Source: Bryobacterales bacterium
Lineage (GTDB): Bacteria > Acidobacteriota > Terriglobia > Bryobacterales > Bryobacteraceae
Assembly (NCBI GenBank): GCA_003167255.1
Contig: PMTR01000140.1
Coordinates: forward strand, 80,967 to 119,125
Direction of reading: 5' to 3'
Length of the DNA: 38,159 bases
Positions within the stretch are counted from its first letter, which is position 1, and each line of letters begins with the position of its first letter. Shown here piece after piece: positions 23,262-33,086 of the stretch. The notes under the pieces are model-generated. The model searched no databases and was not told the origin of the DNA. It saw nothing but the letters and a program-made list of their open reading frames with translations. A program made the translations under genes and the position numbers.

Positions 23262-24482
23262 TTAGTGGCGGGTCTGGTGGGCGGCGGCTTCGAAGCGGCT
23301 GACCATGAGATCCACCAGACTCATCCAGGCGCTGTCGGGATGTTCGAGCTTGCGAAACAGGTCGAGGTATTCGGGCTTCTTCAGTCCCATCCCGGCGAAG
23401 GCCAGAAATGCCAGAGAGTCGGCGGGAATCTCGACGGCTTGTTCCTTGCTCCACTTCTTGGGATCGACCAGGTATGGGGAAAGATAATCGATTACAGTGC
23501 TGACGGTGGCGCCGTTCCTGGCCCGGATGTTCCAAAGGTCGGCCGTTGCGGAGGCGCCATGCACTTGAGCCATGCGGCATAGCAGGGTGAATGCCTCCAG
23601 GTTGAAGGCGGAAAGCGTGAGGGAACGGGACCGAACCTCTTCGCGCGGCGCGCTGCCGTTGGGCCGGATCTGGCGCGGGAAGATGCGGTCGCGATAGTAA
23701 TTGAAGGCCATCTGCTGGGTGGGGCCGTCTTCCACGAAACTGGCCACGGCGGCCACTTGGGCGGTCCACCAGGAGGCGTGGTTGTTGCCGCTTTTTTTCT
23801 CGTCGGTGGCGTTCTTGCTGGTGGTCAGCCAGAGCAGGTACTCTTCGAACCACTTGCGGACGGCGGCTTGTTCGGCGGGAGCCCAGAATGAAGTCTGCGA
23901 CAGGAACTCCATGCCTTGGATGGCCCGGATGAAGGGCCGGCCATCGATGACGCCGGCGCCCTGCCCGTTATTGAGGCCGGGGACGGCTTGGGCAAAATCG
24001 AGACTGGGGTTCATGCGGGTCTTGGGATTGAGGAACCAGGCGCGGATATCGGCCGCGGCGCGCTGCCCGTAAGCGGGGTTGTCGAGAAGAAAAGCGGCGG
24101 CGCCCAGCGACAGCACGGAGTCGCACGTGGCAATCAGCGCCGTGCGGTTGGCGGTGAAGCGGGAGGGATTGGTCTGGCCGTCTTTGCGGAGGAACGGGCC
24201 GGAGGGATTATCGGGATTGGGCCAGTAGTAGGGCGCTTCGCTGTAGTAGTCGTGAGAATCGAGATCGACGCCTTTGGGGCGGTCGGTGGTGACGGTCCAG
24301 GGGCCTTCCTTCATGCGCTTGTCGGCGTCGGCGCGGAGGCGGCGGACGGGATCGAGCGTCCAGGCCTCCTTACGGACGATGGCGCTGTGAATCGGCTCGG
24401 CCTCGTCTTCCGAGACCAGCGTCATCGGTATATCCGCCTGGGCAAGAGTCGCAACCAGGAGGAGGGCGACTGGAATCTTCAC
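23262..24482 (-). CDS. Secreted alginate-lyase-family protein
   Basis: A 406-residue exported protein. A GTG at 24482 gives a signal peptide (VKIPVALLLVATLAQA), then the alginate lyase fold: HDYYSEAPYYWPNP (about 76-89), FIRAIQGMEFL and the catalytic-region GNNHASWW (about 224-231). It would depolymerise a uronate-containing polysaccharide by beta-elimination; family members act on varied substrates, so alginate itself is not certain. The start overlaps the YihY stop by one base (TAGTG), so the genes are co-translated. The long open frame upstream to 25061 is a shadow of YihY. Confidence 0.87.
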   Translation of the reverse strand: MKIPVALLLVATLAQADIPMTLVSEDEAEPIHSAIVRKEAWTLDPVRRLRADADKRMKEGPWTVTTDRPKGVDLDSHDYYSEAPYYWPNPDNPSGPFLRKDGQTNPSRFTANRTALIATCDSVLSLGAAAFLLDNPAYGQRAAADIRAWFLNPKTRMNPSLDFAQAVPGLNNGQGAGVIDGRPFIRAIQGMEFLSQTSFWAPAEQAAVRKWFEEYLLWLTTSKNATDEKKSGNNHASWWTAQVAAVASFVEDGPTQQMAFNYYRDRIFPRQIRPNGSAPREEVRSRSLTLSAFNLEAFTLLCRMAQVHGASATADLWNIRARNGATVSTVIDYLSPYLVDPKKWSKEQAVEIPADSLAFLAFAGMGLKKPEYLDLFRKLEHPDSAWMSLVDLMVSRFEAAAHQTRH

Positions 24483-25363
24483 TATTGCGATTGTAGCGGA
24501 TGCGCGGCGGGACCAGCAGCAGCGCGCTCGTACTCGGCGTTGAATTCGCAGCCGATGAGCGAGATCGCCGCCATGATGTACATCCAGACCAGCAGGGCGA
24601 TTCCGGCGCCCACCGAACCGTACATGACGTTGTAATGAGCGAGGTGCCGGACGTACCACGCGAAGCCCGAGGTGGCCGCCAGCCACAGGACGCTGGCGAG
24701 CATGGCGCCGGGCCAGACGTAACGCCACCGCTGGTTGCGAAAGGGGCCGACGTAATACAGGACGCAGGCCACCAGCCCCGAGGTGGTGAAGGCCAGCGTG
24801 TAGCGCGCTCCACGGCTCACCAGCCGGGCCACCCAGGAGAGCGGGCTCAGAAACGGATCGACCTTCATCCAGTGGAGCACGGTGCTCTCCACCTGGCTTC
24901 CAAAGAAGATCACGAACGCGGCGCAGACCAGAGGCACGGCGGAGAGCAGCACGATCCCGATGGAAACGCACGACAAATGGAAGAAACCGCGATCGCGAGG
25001 GATGCGATAGGCGATCTGAAAACCTTCGATGAGGCTTTTGACGGCCGAGGAAGCGGCCCACAGGGAGATCAGGCCGGCCACGACCAGCACGGAAAGCGGC
25101 CGCGCGCCGGTGATACGGAACTGTTGCACCACCAGATCCTCGGTTCCGGGCGGAACGATTTCGGAAACGAGGTTCTCAATGGTCTTGGAGACGAACTCGG
25201 TGCGGGTCTGCACCAGGATGGCGGCGGAGGAAGCCAGCACGGGGAAAAACGAGAGCAGCGCCGAATAGGCGGCGCCTTTGGCGGTGGAGAAAGAGTTGTC
25301 GTCGAAAGCGGCGAAAAAGCTTCGCCGGATCAGCCAGGCAAAGATTCGCAGATTGAGCCGCAC
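24482..25363 (-). CDS. YihY/BrkB family inner-membrane protein
   Basis: A 293-residue protein with about six membrane helices. Family marks are AAYSALLSFFPVLASSAAIL (about 31-50), the LWAASSAVKSLIEGFQIAY stretch (about 101-119), WRYVWPGAMLASVLWL and NVMYGSVGAGIALLVWMY (about 243-260). The family was once annotated as RNase BN and its role remains unclear. The start is a GTG at 25363. Overlap with the lyase gene downstream suggests one transcript. Confidence 0.9.
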   Translation of the reverse strand: MRLNLRIFAWLIRRSFFAAFDDNSFSTAKGAAYSALLSFFPVLASSAAILVQTRTEFVSKTIENLVSEIVPPGTEDLVVQQFRITGARPLSVLVVAGLISLWAASSAVKSLIEGFQIAYRIPRDRGFFHLSCVSIGIVLLSAVPLVCAAFVIFFGSQVESTVLHWMKVDPFLSPLSWVARLVSRGARYTLAFTTSGLVACVLYYVGPFRNQRWRYVWPGAMLASVLWLAATSGFAWYVRHLAHYNVMYGSVGAGIALLVWMYIMAAISLIGCEFNAEYERAAAGPAAHPLQSQ

Positions 25364-25407
25364 TAGGGGTAGTGTGGCACATCGCGGGCGGGCGATTCAG
25401 CCCGGCA

Positions 25408-27687
25408 CTACTTCAGAAGGATCTTGGCCAGGCCGGTGTTGTTGGCGCTGTCGGCGGCGCGGATGACCAACAGGTGCTCGCCCGAGGTCAGGCCTTTGAG
25501 GTCGAGCGCAAATTTCTCGCGCGGAGAATCGATCACGCCATCGGCGGCCTCCACCGGCACCCACTCGCCGGCATCCAGCGAGTATTCGCAGCGGCGTAGC
25601 GCGGAAGCGGCGTCGGCGGCTTCCCATTCGATGTGCGCGGCGCCGGCGGAATAGCGGACCGCACCGATCGAGATGACCGGCGGCGTGTTGTCGATCAGCA
25701 CCGGGGCGCTGGTCAACTGGGCCTCGCGCGCCGTGGCCGGCGGGTTGGCTTCGCGATCGGAGGCCACCACCCGGAAATAATATTTCCCGTCGGCCAGGAC
25801 GTCGGCGTCCAACGTGAGCGAGTTGTCGTGGAGGTTGGTGCGAAGCGGCATCCACTGGATTTGATCGTCGGCCCGGAAATACACGTTGTAGAGCAGGCGG
25901 TCGCCGTCGGGATCGTCGGCCTGCCAGGTGATATTGATCTGCTGGGAGGTGGCGCGCGTCAGGGTTTGCGTGGGAGTACCGGCGGATGTGGGCGAAGCGT
26001 CGGCGGTATCGCTGACGGTCACACTGTACGCGGCGGACGACGAAGATGAAGCCGCAGCGGAGCTCTTGGATGCCCCGGTCTGCGCCGCCTGAGTGGTGAC
26101 GTTGATGCTCCGCACCACCGGCGGAGAGTTCTGCGGCAGGTAGGCCAGGGTTACGCTGTCGAGCATCGGCGTAGATCCGGAACCGGCGGCGACTCCCGCC
26201 ATTTCCACTTTCCACTGAATGTAGCGCGCGTTGGGGCTAATGATGCGGGAGGCGGCCGATTGCGTGAGCGGCGCCGACCAGTCGCTCCAGGTGCGGTCGG
26301 GCTTGGCGGAGTTGCCGGAGCGCGTGCGGAACGCGAGGGAGCAGCCGGCGGGCACATCCGCGCGCCAACTGAGGCTGCCCCAGCGCGAGGCCGTGCCGGA
26401 ATCGTGCACGGGGGCTTCATAGGAGCCTGTGGAGCCGGGCTTCTCACCCATGCGGAAGATGCGGCCGGTGTTGCCGGTGGCCGCCAGAATGGAATGCTCG
26501 GCAGGCAGCAGGCGGGTGGTTTCGCCTTCGTTGGTTTCCGTGACCAGGGTTACGCGGAGGTCGGGGCCGAGGCCGTAGATGCGGCCGTTCTGATCGGTGG
26601 AAAAGAGAATCTGTTTTTCGAGCGGCAGCACGTCGTAGACGTTCTCTTCTTTGGAACTCCACAGCGTCTCCACGGTGTTATCGGGATTGATGCGATAGAC
26701 GGCCGACTTGTCGACGCCCGGCACTTCCACCACGGGCGTGGATTGCGTGCTGCCCTGAGCCACCGCGGCGGGCTGCTGCGGTTTGGATTCGGGCGGCTTG
26801 ATTTCACCCCCGGGGCCGGCCTGTGCCTCCACCGTAATGGTTGTGGTGACCGTAGGCAGGACGCCGCCGGACATTCCTTGCGCGGCCTGAGCGGCGCTTT
26901 GGGCGCGCTTGGCAACCGAGCCGCCCAGCGCGGCGGCGTACACCGTGCCATCCGGCATGGGAACAATGGAGCGGATCTCCGGCAGCGGGGAGTCGTAAAG
27001 CACGAAGGCCTGGTCCTTCGCCGTAATTCGATAGAGAATGCCGTTGGGCCCGGAGCCAGCCAGCAGGCGGCCCTGCGAATCTACCGCCAGGCCGGTGATG
27101 TGCGATTGACCGGTATCATAATAGAGTTCGCCCTTGCCGGGGCCATCCACGCGGAAGATCTTGCCTTGATCGCCGGTGCCGACGTAGAGCGCGCCATCGG
27201 GCCCGACGGCGAGCGACCAGATGTAGCGGGCCCCCGGCGCGAAGTATTCCTCGGCCTTGCCGTTGACGATGCGATAGACCTTGCCGTCGGGCGACGTGCC
27301 GGCGTAGACCGCGCCTTTGGAATCGGCGGCGATGGCGAAAACTTCGGGCTGTTCGGCCGTCCAGAGCAGCGACGACTTGCCGGCGGCGTCGATCGCATAG
27401 ACCCGGCCCCGGTGGCCGGTTGCGGCATAGATGGTTCCATCGGGCGCCTGCGCGGCCGCCCAGATGACGGGCTGGCCGGAACTGAAAAGCGTGTCCACCT
27501 TGGGCGCGAGCGAGAGGCGGCCATCGCGGCTGAGCGATGTGCCGTTGAAGTGCCCGCGCAGAAAATCGGCGTAGGAATTCATCTCCCAGGTCGCGGTACC
27601 GCTGGCCAGCAGAACCAGCGTGAGAGCCGTCGCGAGCGCGGCCAGAGCAATTGCGAAGCGGGCAAACGGGCGCAGGGAAGGCATCAT
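25408..27687 (-). CDS. Secreted or anchored beta-propeller protein with C-terminal Fn3-like domains
   Basis: A 759-residue protein with an N-terminal signal or anchor (about 10-30). Residues 70-270 hold repeated propeller strands of the form DGTIYAATGHRGRVYAID, KGAVYAGTSPDGKVYRI and DGALYVGTGDQGKIFRV. A low-complexity linker (about 270-330, rich in Ala, Gln, Pro, Ser) follows, then more propeller-like repeats and, from about 430, beta-sandwich domains (SWRADVPAGCSLAFRTRSG; NITWQADDPDGDRLLYNVYFR). The pattern fits an extracytoplasmic scaffold or sensor; no enzyme motif is evident. The start overlaps the S55-type peptidase stop (ATGA), which suggests the two act together. Confidence 0.75.
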   Translation of the reverse strand: MMPSLRPFARFAIALAALATALTLVLLASGTATWEMNSYADFLRGHFNGTSLSRDGRLSLAPKVDTLFSSGQPVIWAAAQAPDGTIYAATGHRGRVYAIDAAGKSSLLWTAEQPEVFAIAADSKGAVYAGTSPDGKVYRIVNGKAEEYFAPGARYIWSLAVGPDGALYVGTGDQGKIFRVDGPGKGELYYDTGQSHITGLAVDSQGRLLAGSGPNGILYRITAKDQAFVLYDSPLPEIRSIVPMPDGTVYAAALGGSVAKRAQSAAQAAQGMSGGVLPTVTTTITVEAQAGPGGEIKPPESKPQQPAAVAQGSTQSTPVVEVPGVDKSAVYRINPDNTVETLWSSKEENVYDVLPLEKQILFSTDQNGRIYGLGPDLRVTLVTETNEGETTRLLPAEHSILAATGNTGRIFRMGEKPGSTGSYEAPVHDSGTASRWGSLSWRADVPAGCSLAFRTRSGNSAKPDRTWSDWSAPLTQSAASRIISPNARYIQWKVEMAGVAAGSGSTPMLDSVTLAYLPQNSPPVVRSINVTTQAAQTGASKSSAAASSSSSAAYSVTVSDTADASPTSAGTPTQTLTRATSQQINITWQADDPDGDRLLYNVYFRADDQIQWMPLRTNLHDNSLTLDADVLADGKYYFRVVASDREANPPATAREAQLTSAPVLIDNTPPVISIGAVRYSAGAAHIEWEAADAASALRRCEYSLDAGEWVPVEAADGVIDSPREKFALDLKGLTSGEHLLVIRAADSANNTGLAKILLK

Positions 27688-29447
27688 TCCTTGATTTCCA
27701 CCTGGATGGTCTTGGAGCCGGATATCATCACGTCACCCGCGTCGATCACCATTTCGGCGATTTTGGAATTGCGCGTCTGAGAGATGCCGCCGAAAGTCGA
27801 TTGGGTTCCGGCCAGAATGAGCGCGGCCGAGGGCGGCGGATCCGGCAGGTCGGCGCCTTCCAGTTGGAATGCCGGGTCGGTGCGCCACACGCGGACATAG
27901 GCGCGGGTGTTGGGATGCAGATTGTTGACGGTTGCAATCAATTGCGCCGCGCTCCGCGGATTGGCGCCGAGCGTCTGGCGGAAATCGGCGAGGTTCGCGG
28001 TATTGGCATCGGACACGGTGAAGTAGAGAACACCCGGTTCGGCGCCGATGGGCACCTGGTATTCCACCTGGCGCATGGTCTCCGCGCCATTCTCACCCAC
28101 CAGCGAAACGTTGAGCCGTACCTTGTCGCCGGCTCGCACTTCCCGGCGCGCCACGGAGATGCCGTCGATGGTTAGTTCCTTCTTCTGGTCGAAGGCTTCG
28201 ATGCGGAAGTCGATGCTTTTCAGCCGCAGCGAATCGAAGCCGCTCTGCATGACGTATGCCACCGGAAAAGCCGTGGAGATGGAAGCCTGCATGGCGGAGC
28301 CGTTTTCGGAGGCAAACATGTTCTGGATGCGAACCGGCGCGGAGCCGTTCTGAAACTGGATTTCGCCGGTGACGCGAACCGTGGCGGCGCCCACGCTGCG
28401 CTCAGTGGCATCGATGGCGGAGAAAACGGCCATCTGCGCCAGCAGCGGCGAAAGCAGCGGATCGTCCACCATCTGCATCTGATACGTTTCGATGCGCGTC
28501 GAGCCGCGCGAGACGGCGAGCGAAACCGGCACCATGGCGGCGCGCTTGCCGAGCTCGCCCGAAACCGCGGTGTTGCCATCCAGGTTGATAGCTCCCATCC
28601 ATTCCCGGGGCGCGGACAGTTTGAACGACGTGTTGGTGTTGGGGACCAGCGCGATCACGTCGGAAAGGGCGAATGGCATCGAGGTGACTCCGAGATCGAG
28701 GAAGCGATGGCCGAAGGCGTAGACCTGGTTGCCGTCGATGTAGGTGACCGTGCCATCGGCGCCGACGTTGTAGTCGCCGGCCAGAAGTTCCACGCTGATC
28801 ATGGAGCCGGGCTTCAGGTTGGCCGGATTGCCCATGGCGGAATCGAGCTTGCCGCCGGAGCTCATGCCCTGGCGGGGTTCCAGGCCCAGGGCGCGGAGTT
28901 GCGGCGCGAAAATCTCCAAGGTGGCGCGGGTGAAACCGCCGAACGAAAGCGGAGTGGCGATGTCGGCCATTTGCGCTCCGGCGCCCAAAGCCGGTTCGGG
29001 CCTGGGGATGCCACGCGTGAAATCGGAATCGGCCAACGCGATGGGCGTTCTGCGCGGGGCCGCGGCGGCGCGCGTGGTGGCCGGTCGAATCATATCCTCA
29101 ATGGGGCGGATGCCGGCGATGGGTTCCTTGGAGTAGGCGAACCCGAGCGCAATCGCGCCGACCAGTTTGCCGTCGATGTAGACGGGGCTACCGCTCATAC
29201 CCTGCAAGACGCCGGTTTGCTCGAGCGGCCCGCCCGAGAGGCGCGCCAGGATGATGGATTCCCTGGGCCCGATGTTCTCGAGCACGCCGAGGATTTCCAC
29301 CTGAAATTCGTCGATGTGCCCGCCGGAGAAAACCGTTCGGCCGGTGCCGTGCATGCCGGCCCGGATGTCCTTCAGCGGAAACAGCGTGGGTTGAGCGGAC
29401 AAGGCAGCGGCCAGCGCCAGCGCCGCCGGGACCAACAATCGAGGCAC
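27684..29447 (-). CDS. SpoIVB/S55-type serine peptidase-like protein
   Basis: A 587-residue exported protein. The GTG at 29447 gives a signal peptide (PRLLVPAALALAAALSAQ); an ATG at 29498 would put 17 polar residues before it. Residues 30-85 contain the S55 hallmarks IRAGMHGTGRTVFSGG and GVLQGMSGSPVYIDGKLVGAIA with the candidate nucleophile Ser. YAFGHRFLDLG (about 235) carries a conserved GH. The C-terminal 250 residues are beta-rich and not part of SpoIVB. In Bacillus S55 acts in sporulation signalling; acidobacteria do not sporulate that way, so a different envelope role is likely. TACAAT at 29454-29459 (minus strand) lies so close to the GTG that a leaderless mRNA is conceivable. Confidence 0.82.
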   Translation of the reverse strand: MPRLLVPAALALAAALSAQPTLFPLKDIRAGMHGTGRTVFSGGHIDEFQVEILGVLENIGPRESIILARLSGGPLEQTGVLQGMSGSPVYIDGKLVGAIALGFAYSKEPIAGIRPIEDMIRPATTRAAAAPRRTPIALADSDFTRGIPRPEPALGAGAQMADIATPLSFGGFTRATLEIFAPQLRALGLEPRQGMSSGGKLDSAMGNPANLKPGSMISVELLAGDYNVGADGTVTYIDGNQVYAFGHRFLDLGVTSMPFALSDVIALVPNTNTSFKLSAPREWMGAINLDGNTAVSGELGKRAAMVPVSLAVSRGSTRIETYQMQMVDDPLLSPLLAQMAVFSAIDATERSVGAATVRVTGEIQFQNGSAPVRIQNMFASENGSAMQASISTAFPVAYVMQSGFDSLRLKSIDFRIEAFDQKKELTIDGISVARREVRAGDKVRLNVSLVGENGAETMRQVEYQVPIGAEPGVLYFTVSDANTANLADFRQTLGANPRSAAQLIATVNNLHPNTRAYVRVWRTDPAFQLEGADLPDPPPSAALILAGTQSTFGGISQTRNSKIAEMVIDAGDVMISGSKTIQVEIKE

Positions 29448-29513
29448 ATCATTATTGTACCCGGCGCTGTAACGGAAATTTGACCGGAGCGGTGCCATGC
29501 GCTACGATGGGAT

Positions 29514-29590
<77 letters not shown>

Positions 29591-29612
29591 ATCTCCCCAC
29601 CCGTTAGCCACT

Positions 29613-29759
29613 TCAATTGAGGAATTTGTCATCGGTATCGTCACCGGCCATTGGGATGGGGTCTGAGGCCACTGTGCTCGGAAACAAGCGGCGAAACTTG
29701 GCATCGCGCATGGCCTTCTGCACCAGCAAGCATTCCTTAATGGACCCGAACATTGGCAT
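29613..29759 (-). CDS. Small hypothetical protein, 48 residues
   Basis: A short frame starting MPMFGSIKECLLVQKAMR and ending DDTDDKFLN. An AGGGAGGG ribosome-binding site sits about seven bases before the ATG at 29759. The product is a basic N-terminal helix with an acidic tail. I do not recognise a family. It lies downstream of the RES toxin gene on the same strand (123 bases) and is convergent with the initiator tRNA. The strong SD is the main reason for calling it. Confidence 0.45.
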   Translation of the reverse strand: MPMFGSIKECLLVQKAMRDAKFRRLFPSTVASDPIPMAGDDTDDKFLN

Positions 29760-29881
29760 GCGGCGACCCTCCCTGTTCTATGAATTAGAGGTCCTTTTGC
29801 CAATTCGCCGGCGAACGAAGCTCCGGCTTCAGGCACCCTTCGCATCCCTCGAAATTCCGGGAATCATCGCCCCCTGGCCAG

Positions 29882-30370
29882 CTATCTATCGATTCGAGGA
29901 CTCTTCCAAAAACGCGCACCCCAGCGCACGGGCACTGCTTGGCTGGCCCGCACCAGGGGAAATTCGGGATGTTCCTGGTTGATCAATACATTCCGTTCCA
30001 CACGCGTCACCACGGAAGGCACGATCAGTACCGGCGTGCGGCGCTCGTCATACCATCGATCGCCAAAGGCTTGGGTGGCTTCAAATGATCGTGCATCCCA
30101 CCGCGGCAAATCGTCCTGTGTGATTTCTTCGATGGACAAGCCCGACGGAATCTCGATCTCGACATAGCCTTGACTTTGGGGGACGCTGCCGGAAGCGTGG
30201 ACCAGAATCTCCAATAACGCGCCCGCGTAAGTCTCGGCTGCATATATGACGCGTCGCCCGGGAGAATTCCAGCGGGCACCGTGAAGCATTGCCCCACTCC
30301 CGTCGAAGATGGTATGCCGCATATCGGCGATGCGGAACGCCCGCAGCGGTCCGCTACGCCGGGAGGCCAT
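29882..30370 (-). CDS. RES-domain toxin (NAD+ phosphorylase family)
   Basis: A 162-residue RES protein. The N-terminal AFRIADMRH supplies the conserved Arg, followed by HGARWNSPGRRVIYAAETYAGALLEILVH (about 30-58), the family core with Tyr and Glu. WDARSFEATQAFGDRWY and LINQEHPEFPLV complete the fold. RES toxins deplete NAD+ by phosphorolysis and are neutralised by an Xre/MbcA-type antitoxin. Its ATG at 30370 overlaps the antitoxin gene by 17 bases, the usual arrangement. Confidence 0.9.
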   Translation of the reverse strand: MASRRSGPLRAFRIADMRHTIFDGSGAMLHGARWNSPGRRVIYAAETYAGALLEILVHASGSVPQSQGYVEIEIPSGLSIEEITQDDLPRWDARSFEATQAFGDRWYDERRTPVLIVPSVVTRVERNVLINQEHPEFPLVRASQAVPVRWGARFWKSPRIDR

Positions 30371-30788
30371 AGACGATACGGGCCATGACCTCTTCAGCCT
30401 GCCGCGCGCCCAATTCCGTCAGAGCCGCATCGAGCGGTGTTTTGCCCCCAATCTCCGGATGAGGGGTCGTTAGAAAACGCCGGGCTTGCTCGCGATCCTG
30501 CCAGACGTCTTCGGCCGTGGCGACGACCCGCGCCAATCGCTCCGTCCGTTCGCTTTCCGCGGGACTCAGACGTTCCCGCCGCCGTTTGAACGTCGCCTCC
30601 GGGACGATCCTGTACATCATGGCGCGCTGTTCGGCGCCATCCGAAAAGACGTGCCGTGCCACGTTGCGAAGGGTTGCCTTGGGCAAACCGCGCTCGACGG
30701 CGTCATTCAGTTCCAACAAGGATGTGACCGGCTTACCCAAAACGCGGTGGCCGCCCAGGACCTCTCCAATATTGCGTGGCTGAAGCAT
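30354..30788 (-). CDS. Xre/MbcA/ParS-type antitoxin of RES toxin
   Basis: A 144-residue antitoxin. The N-terminal part is the Xre-like helical domain (GLPKATLRNVARHVF, about 36-50) and the C-terminal part is the toxin-binding DUF2384 domain (ARVVATAEDVWQDREQARRFLTTPHPEIGGKTPLDAAL). The ATG at 30788 is preferred. A frame-compatible ATG at 30797 lies inside a perfect TATAAT (30801-30796, minus strand), and transcription from that element would begin about at 30788, giving a leaderless message. Confidence 0.88.
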   Translation of the reverse strand: MLQPRNIGEVLGGHRVLGKPVTSLLELNDAVERGLPKATLRNVARHVFSDGAEQRAMMYRIVPEATFKRRRERLSPAESERTERLARVVATAEDVWQDREQARRFLTTPHPEIGGKTPLDAALTELGARQAEEVMARIVYGLPA

Positions 30789-30789
30789 G

Positions 30790-30827
30790 AGTATCATTAT
30801 ACCCTACATTCCGGATCAGATGATACT
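30790..30827 (-). promoter_or_regulatory. Operator and promoter of RES/Xre module
   Basis: AGTATCAT (30790-30797) and ATGATACT (30820-30827) are exact 8-bp inverted arms 22 bases apart, flanking and overlapping the TATAAT at 30796-30801. This is a plausible antitoxin-binding operator. No good -35 is visible. Confidence 0.5.
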
Positions 30828-30881
30828 GCCCTCAAAGGGATTGTGCCCCCTAGCCGCAACCAAGCTGCGTGGTGACAGTGG

Positions 30882-30966
30882 GACAGACGATCGGTTTTTG
30901 TCGTCTGTCGGGCCTTTGCGCTTTGGCGAGGCAAGACAGGCCACAAAAGGCGATGGCCTGTCCCAC
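30882..30966. repeat. Dispersed palindromic repeat, copy B
   Basis: Two hairpins in tandem: GACAGACGA/TCGTCTGTC (30882-30909) and ACAGGCCA/TGGCCTGT (30936-30961) followed by CCCAC. The second matches the element at 86-116. The following ACGAAATCTTCGC also occurs near 13776. The gap 30798-31037 holds no gene that I can support. Confidence 0.65.
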
Positions 30967-31037
30967 GAGGAGCACGAAATCTTCGCAGCGGTCGAAGAAG
31001 CTGAGCTGGTTGCAATACTCCAAAATGCCCCACTCCT

Positions 31038-32062
<1,025 letters not shown>

Positions 32063-32066
<4 letters not shown>

Positions 32067-33082
32067 GCTTGACTCCTTCGCTGGTCACTCACTCCATCGG
32101 CGGCGCCCGCGCGGAACCGCCGCCCGGGCGCGGGCTTGGCGCTTGCCAGTTGGATGTACGCCTGAATGATCTTCTGCTTCTGAACGGGATCCACCATCAA
32201 GTACCGATGGTTGCCTTTTTCAGAAGCTGTAAACGAAGTCCGGCCACCCTCGTCCACGCCGATCCTACCCGGATCGGAAACCTGGAAATAGCCTTCCTTG
32301 GGCCTCGCGGCGTAGAGGGCCGCGGCCATGGCCCACGACGGCGCGTCATACGGCATCGCCTGGTAGGCGCGATACGCGTCGGCAACGGGGTTGTCCGGCT
32401 CCGCCGCCGCGAATTCCTTATCGATGCTTGCGCCGGGGAACTCGAGCGCGGCGCCGACCTCAAACCCCGAGGCGACGATCGGGGTGGGCCATTCGGCGAA
32501 TACCCTCCTGGCGGCGGGAATATCGGCCTGGACGCGAGCCTCCGCCGGACCGGCCGGAAAGGCTCCGCCCGCCACTACCAGGTACTTGACTTTGACCGCG
32601 ATCAGGTCCCTCATCCCCGGGAATGCCAGGGCTGCCGCCAGATTCGTCGCCGGTCCGCCCAGAACGAAGAAGGCGGTCTGATCGTTCTGCGCCTCGAGAT
32701 AGTTCCGAAACAGCGTATTCGGGTCTCCGGTATCGATGACGGTCCTGACTTGATTCCTGTATACGGGTGTTCCATCCGGCTTCTTCCTCTGAAAAGGCGC
32801 GACGAATGCGGGCGACGTCTCGCCCGGCGAACCATTCGTGTTCATCCCGATCGGCGGAACCTGGGCGAAATTGCCTGCCGGTCCGTGATAGAAACGCTCA
32901 ACCATGTCCGCAAAACCGGCCACGGCGAGATTCGGGCGGCTCATCGCGATGATGGCTACGCGGCAATCGTTGTTGCCCTGGAGGCCGAAAAGGAGAGCCG
33001 TTGCAAGGACGCTGTCAATGGTCGAAAAGTCCGTATCGAAAAACGCTCCCGCCGATGATCTTCCCGCTCCGGGCTGTGGCAT
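32063..33082 (-). CDS. Nucleoside hydrolase-like protein
   Basis: A 339-residue protein of the inosine/uridine-preferring nucleoside hydrolase fold. The N-terminal Asp cluster is [14 protein letters not shown] (about 14-27), one residue different in spacing from the classical DxDxxx[14 protein letters not shown] (about 142-153) and [10 protein letters not shown] are family marks, and [13 protein letters not shown] carries the late Asp. The ATG at 33082, just after the DUF1552 stop, is preferred over 33106 which would overlap it. No clear signal peptide. The altered Asp motif means the substrate may not be a normal nucleoside. Confidence 0.82.
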
Positions 33083-33086
33083 CCAA

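Noticed and set aside
26260-27780. 506-residue plus-strand frame opposite the propeller gene
   Set aside because: Antisense shadow with no family-like motif.
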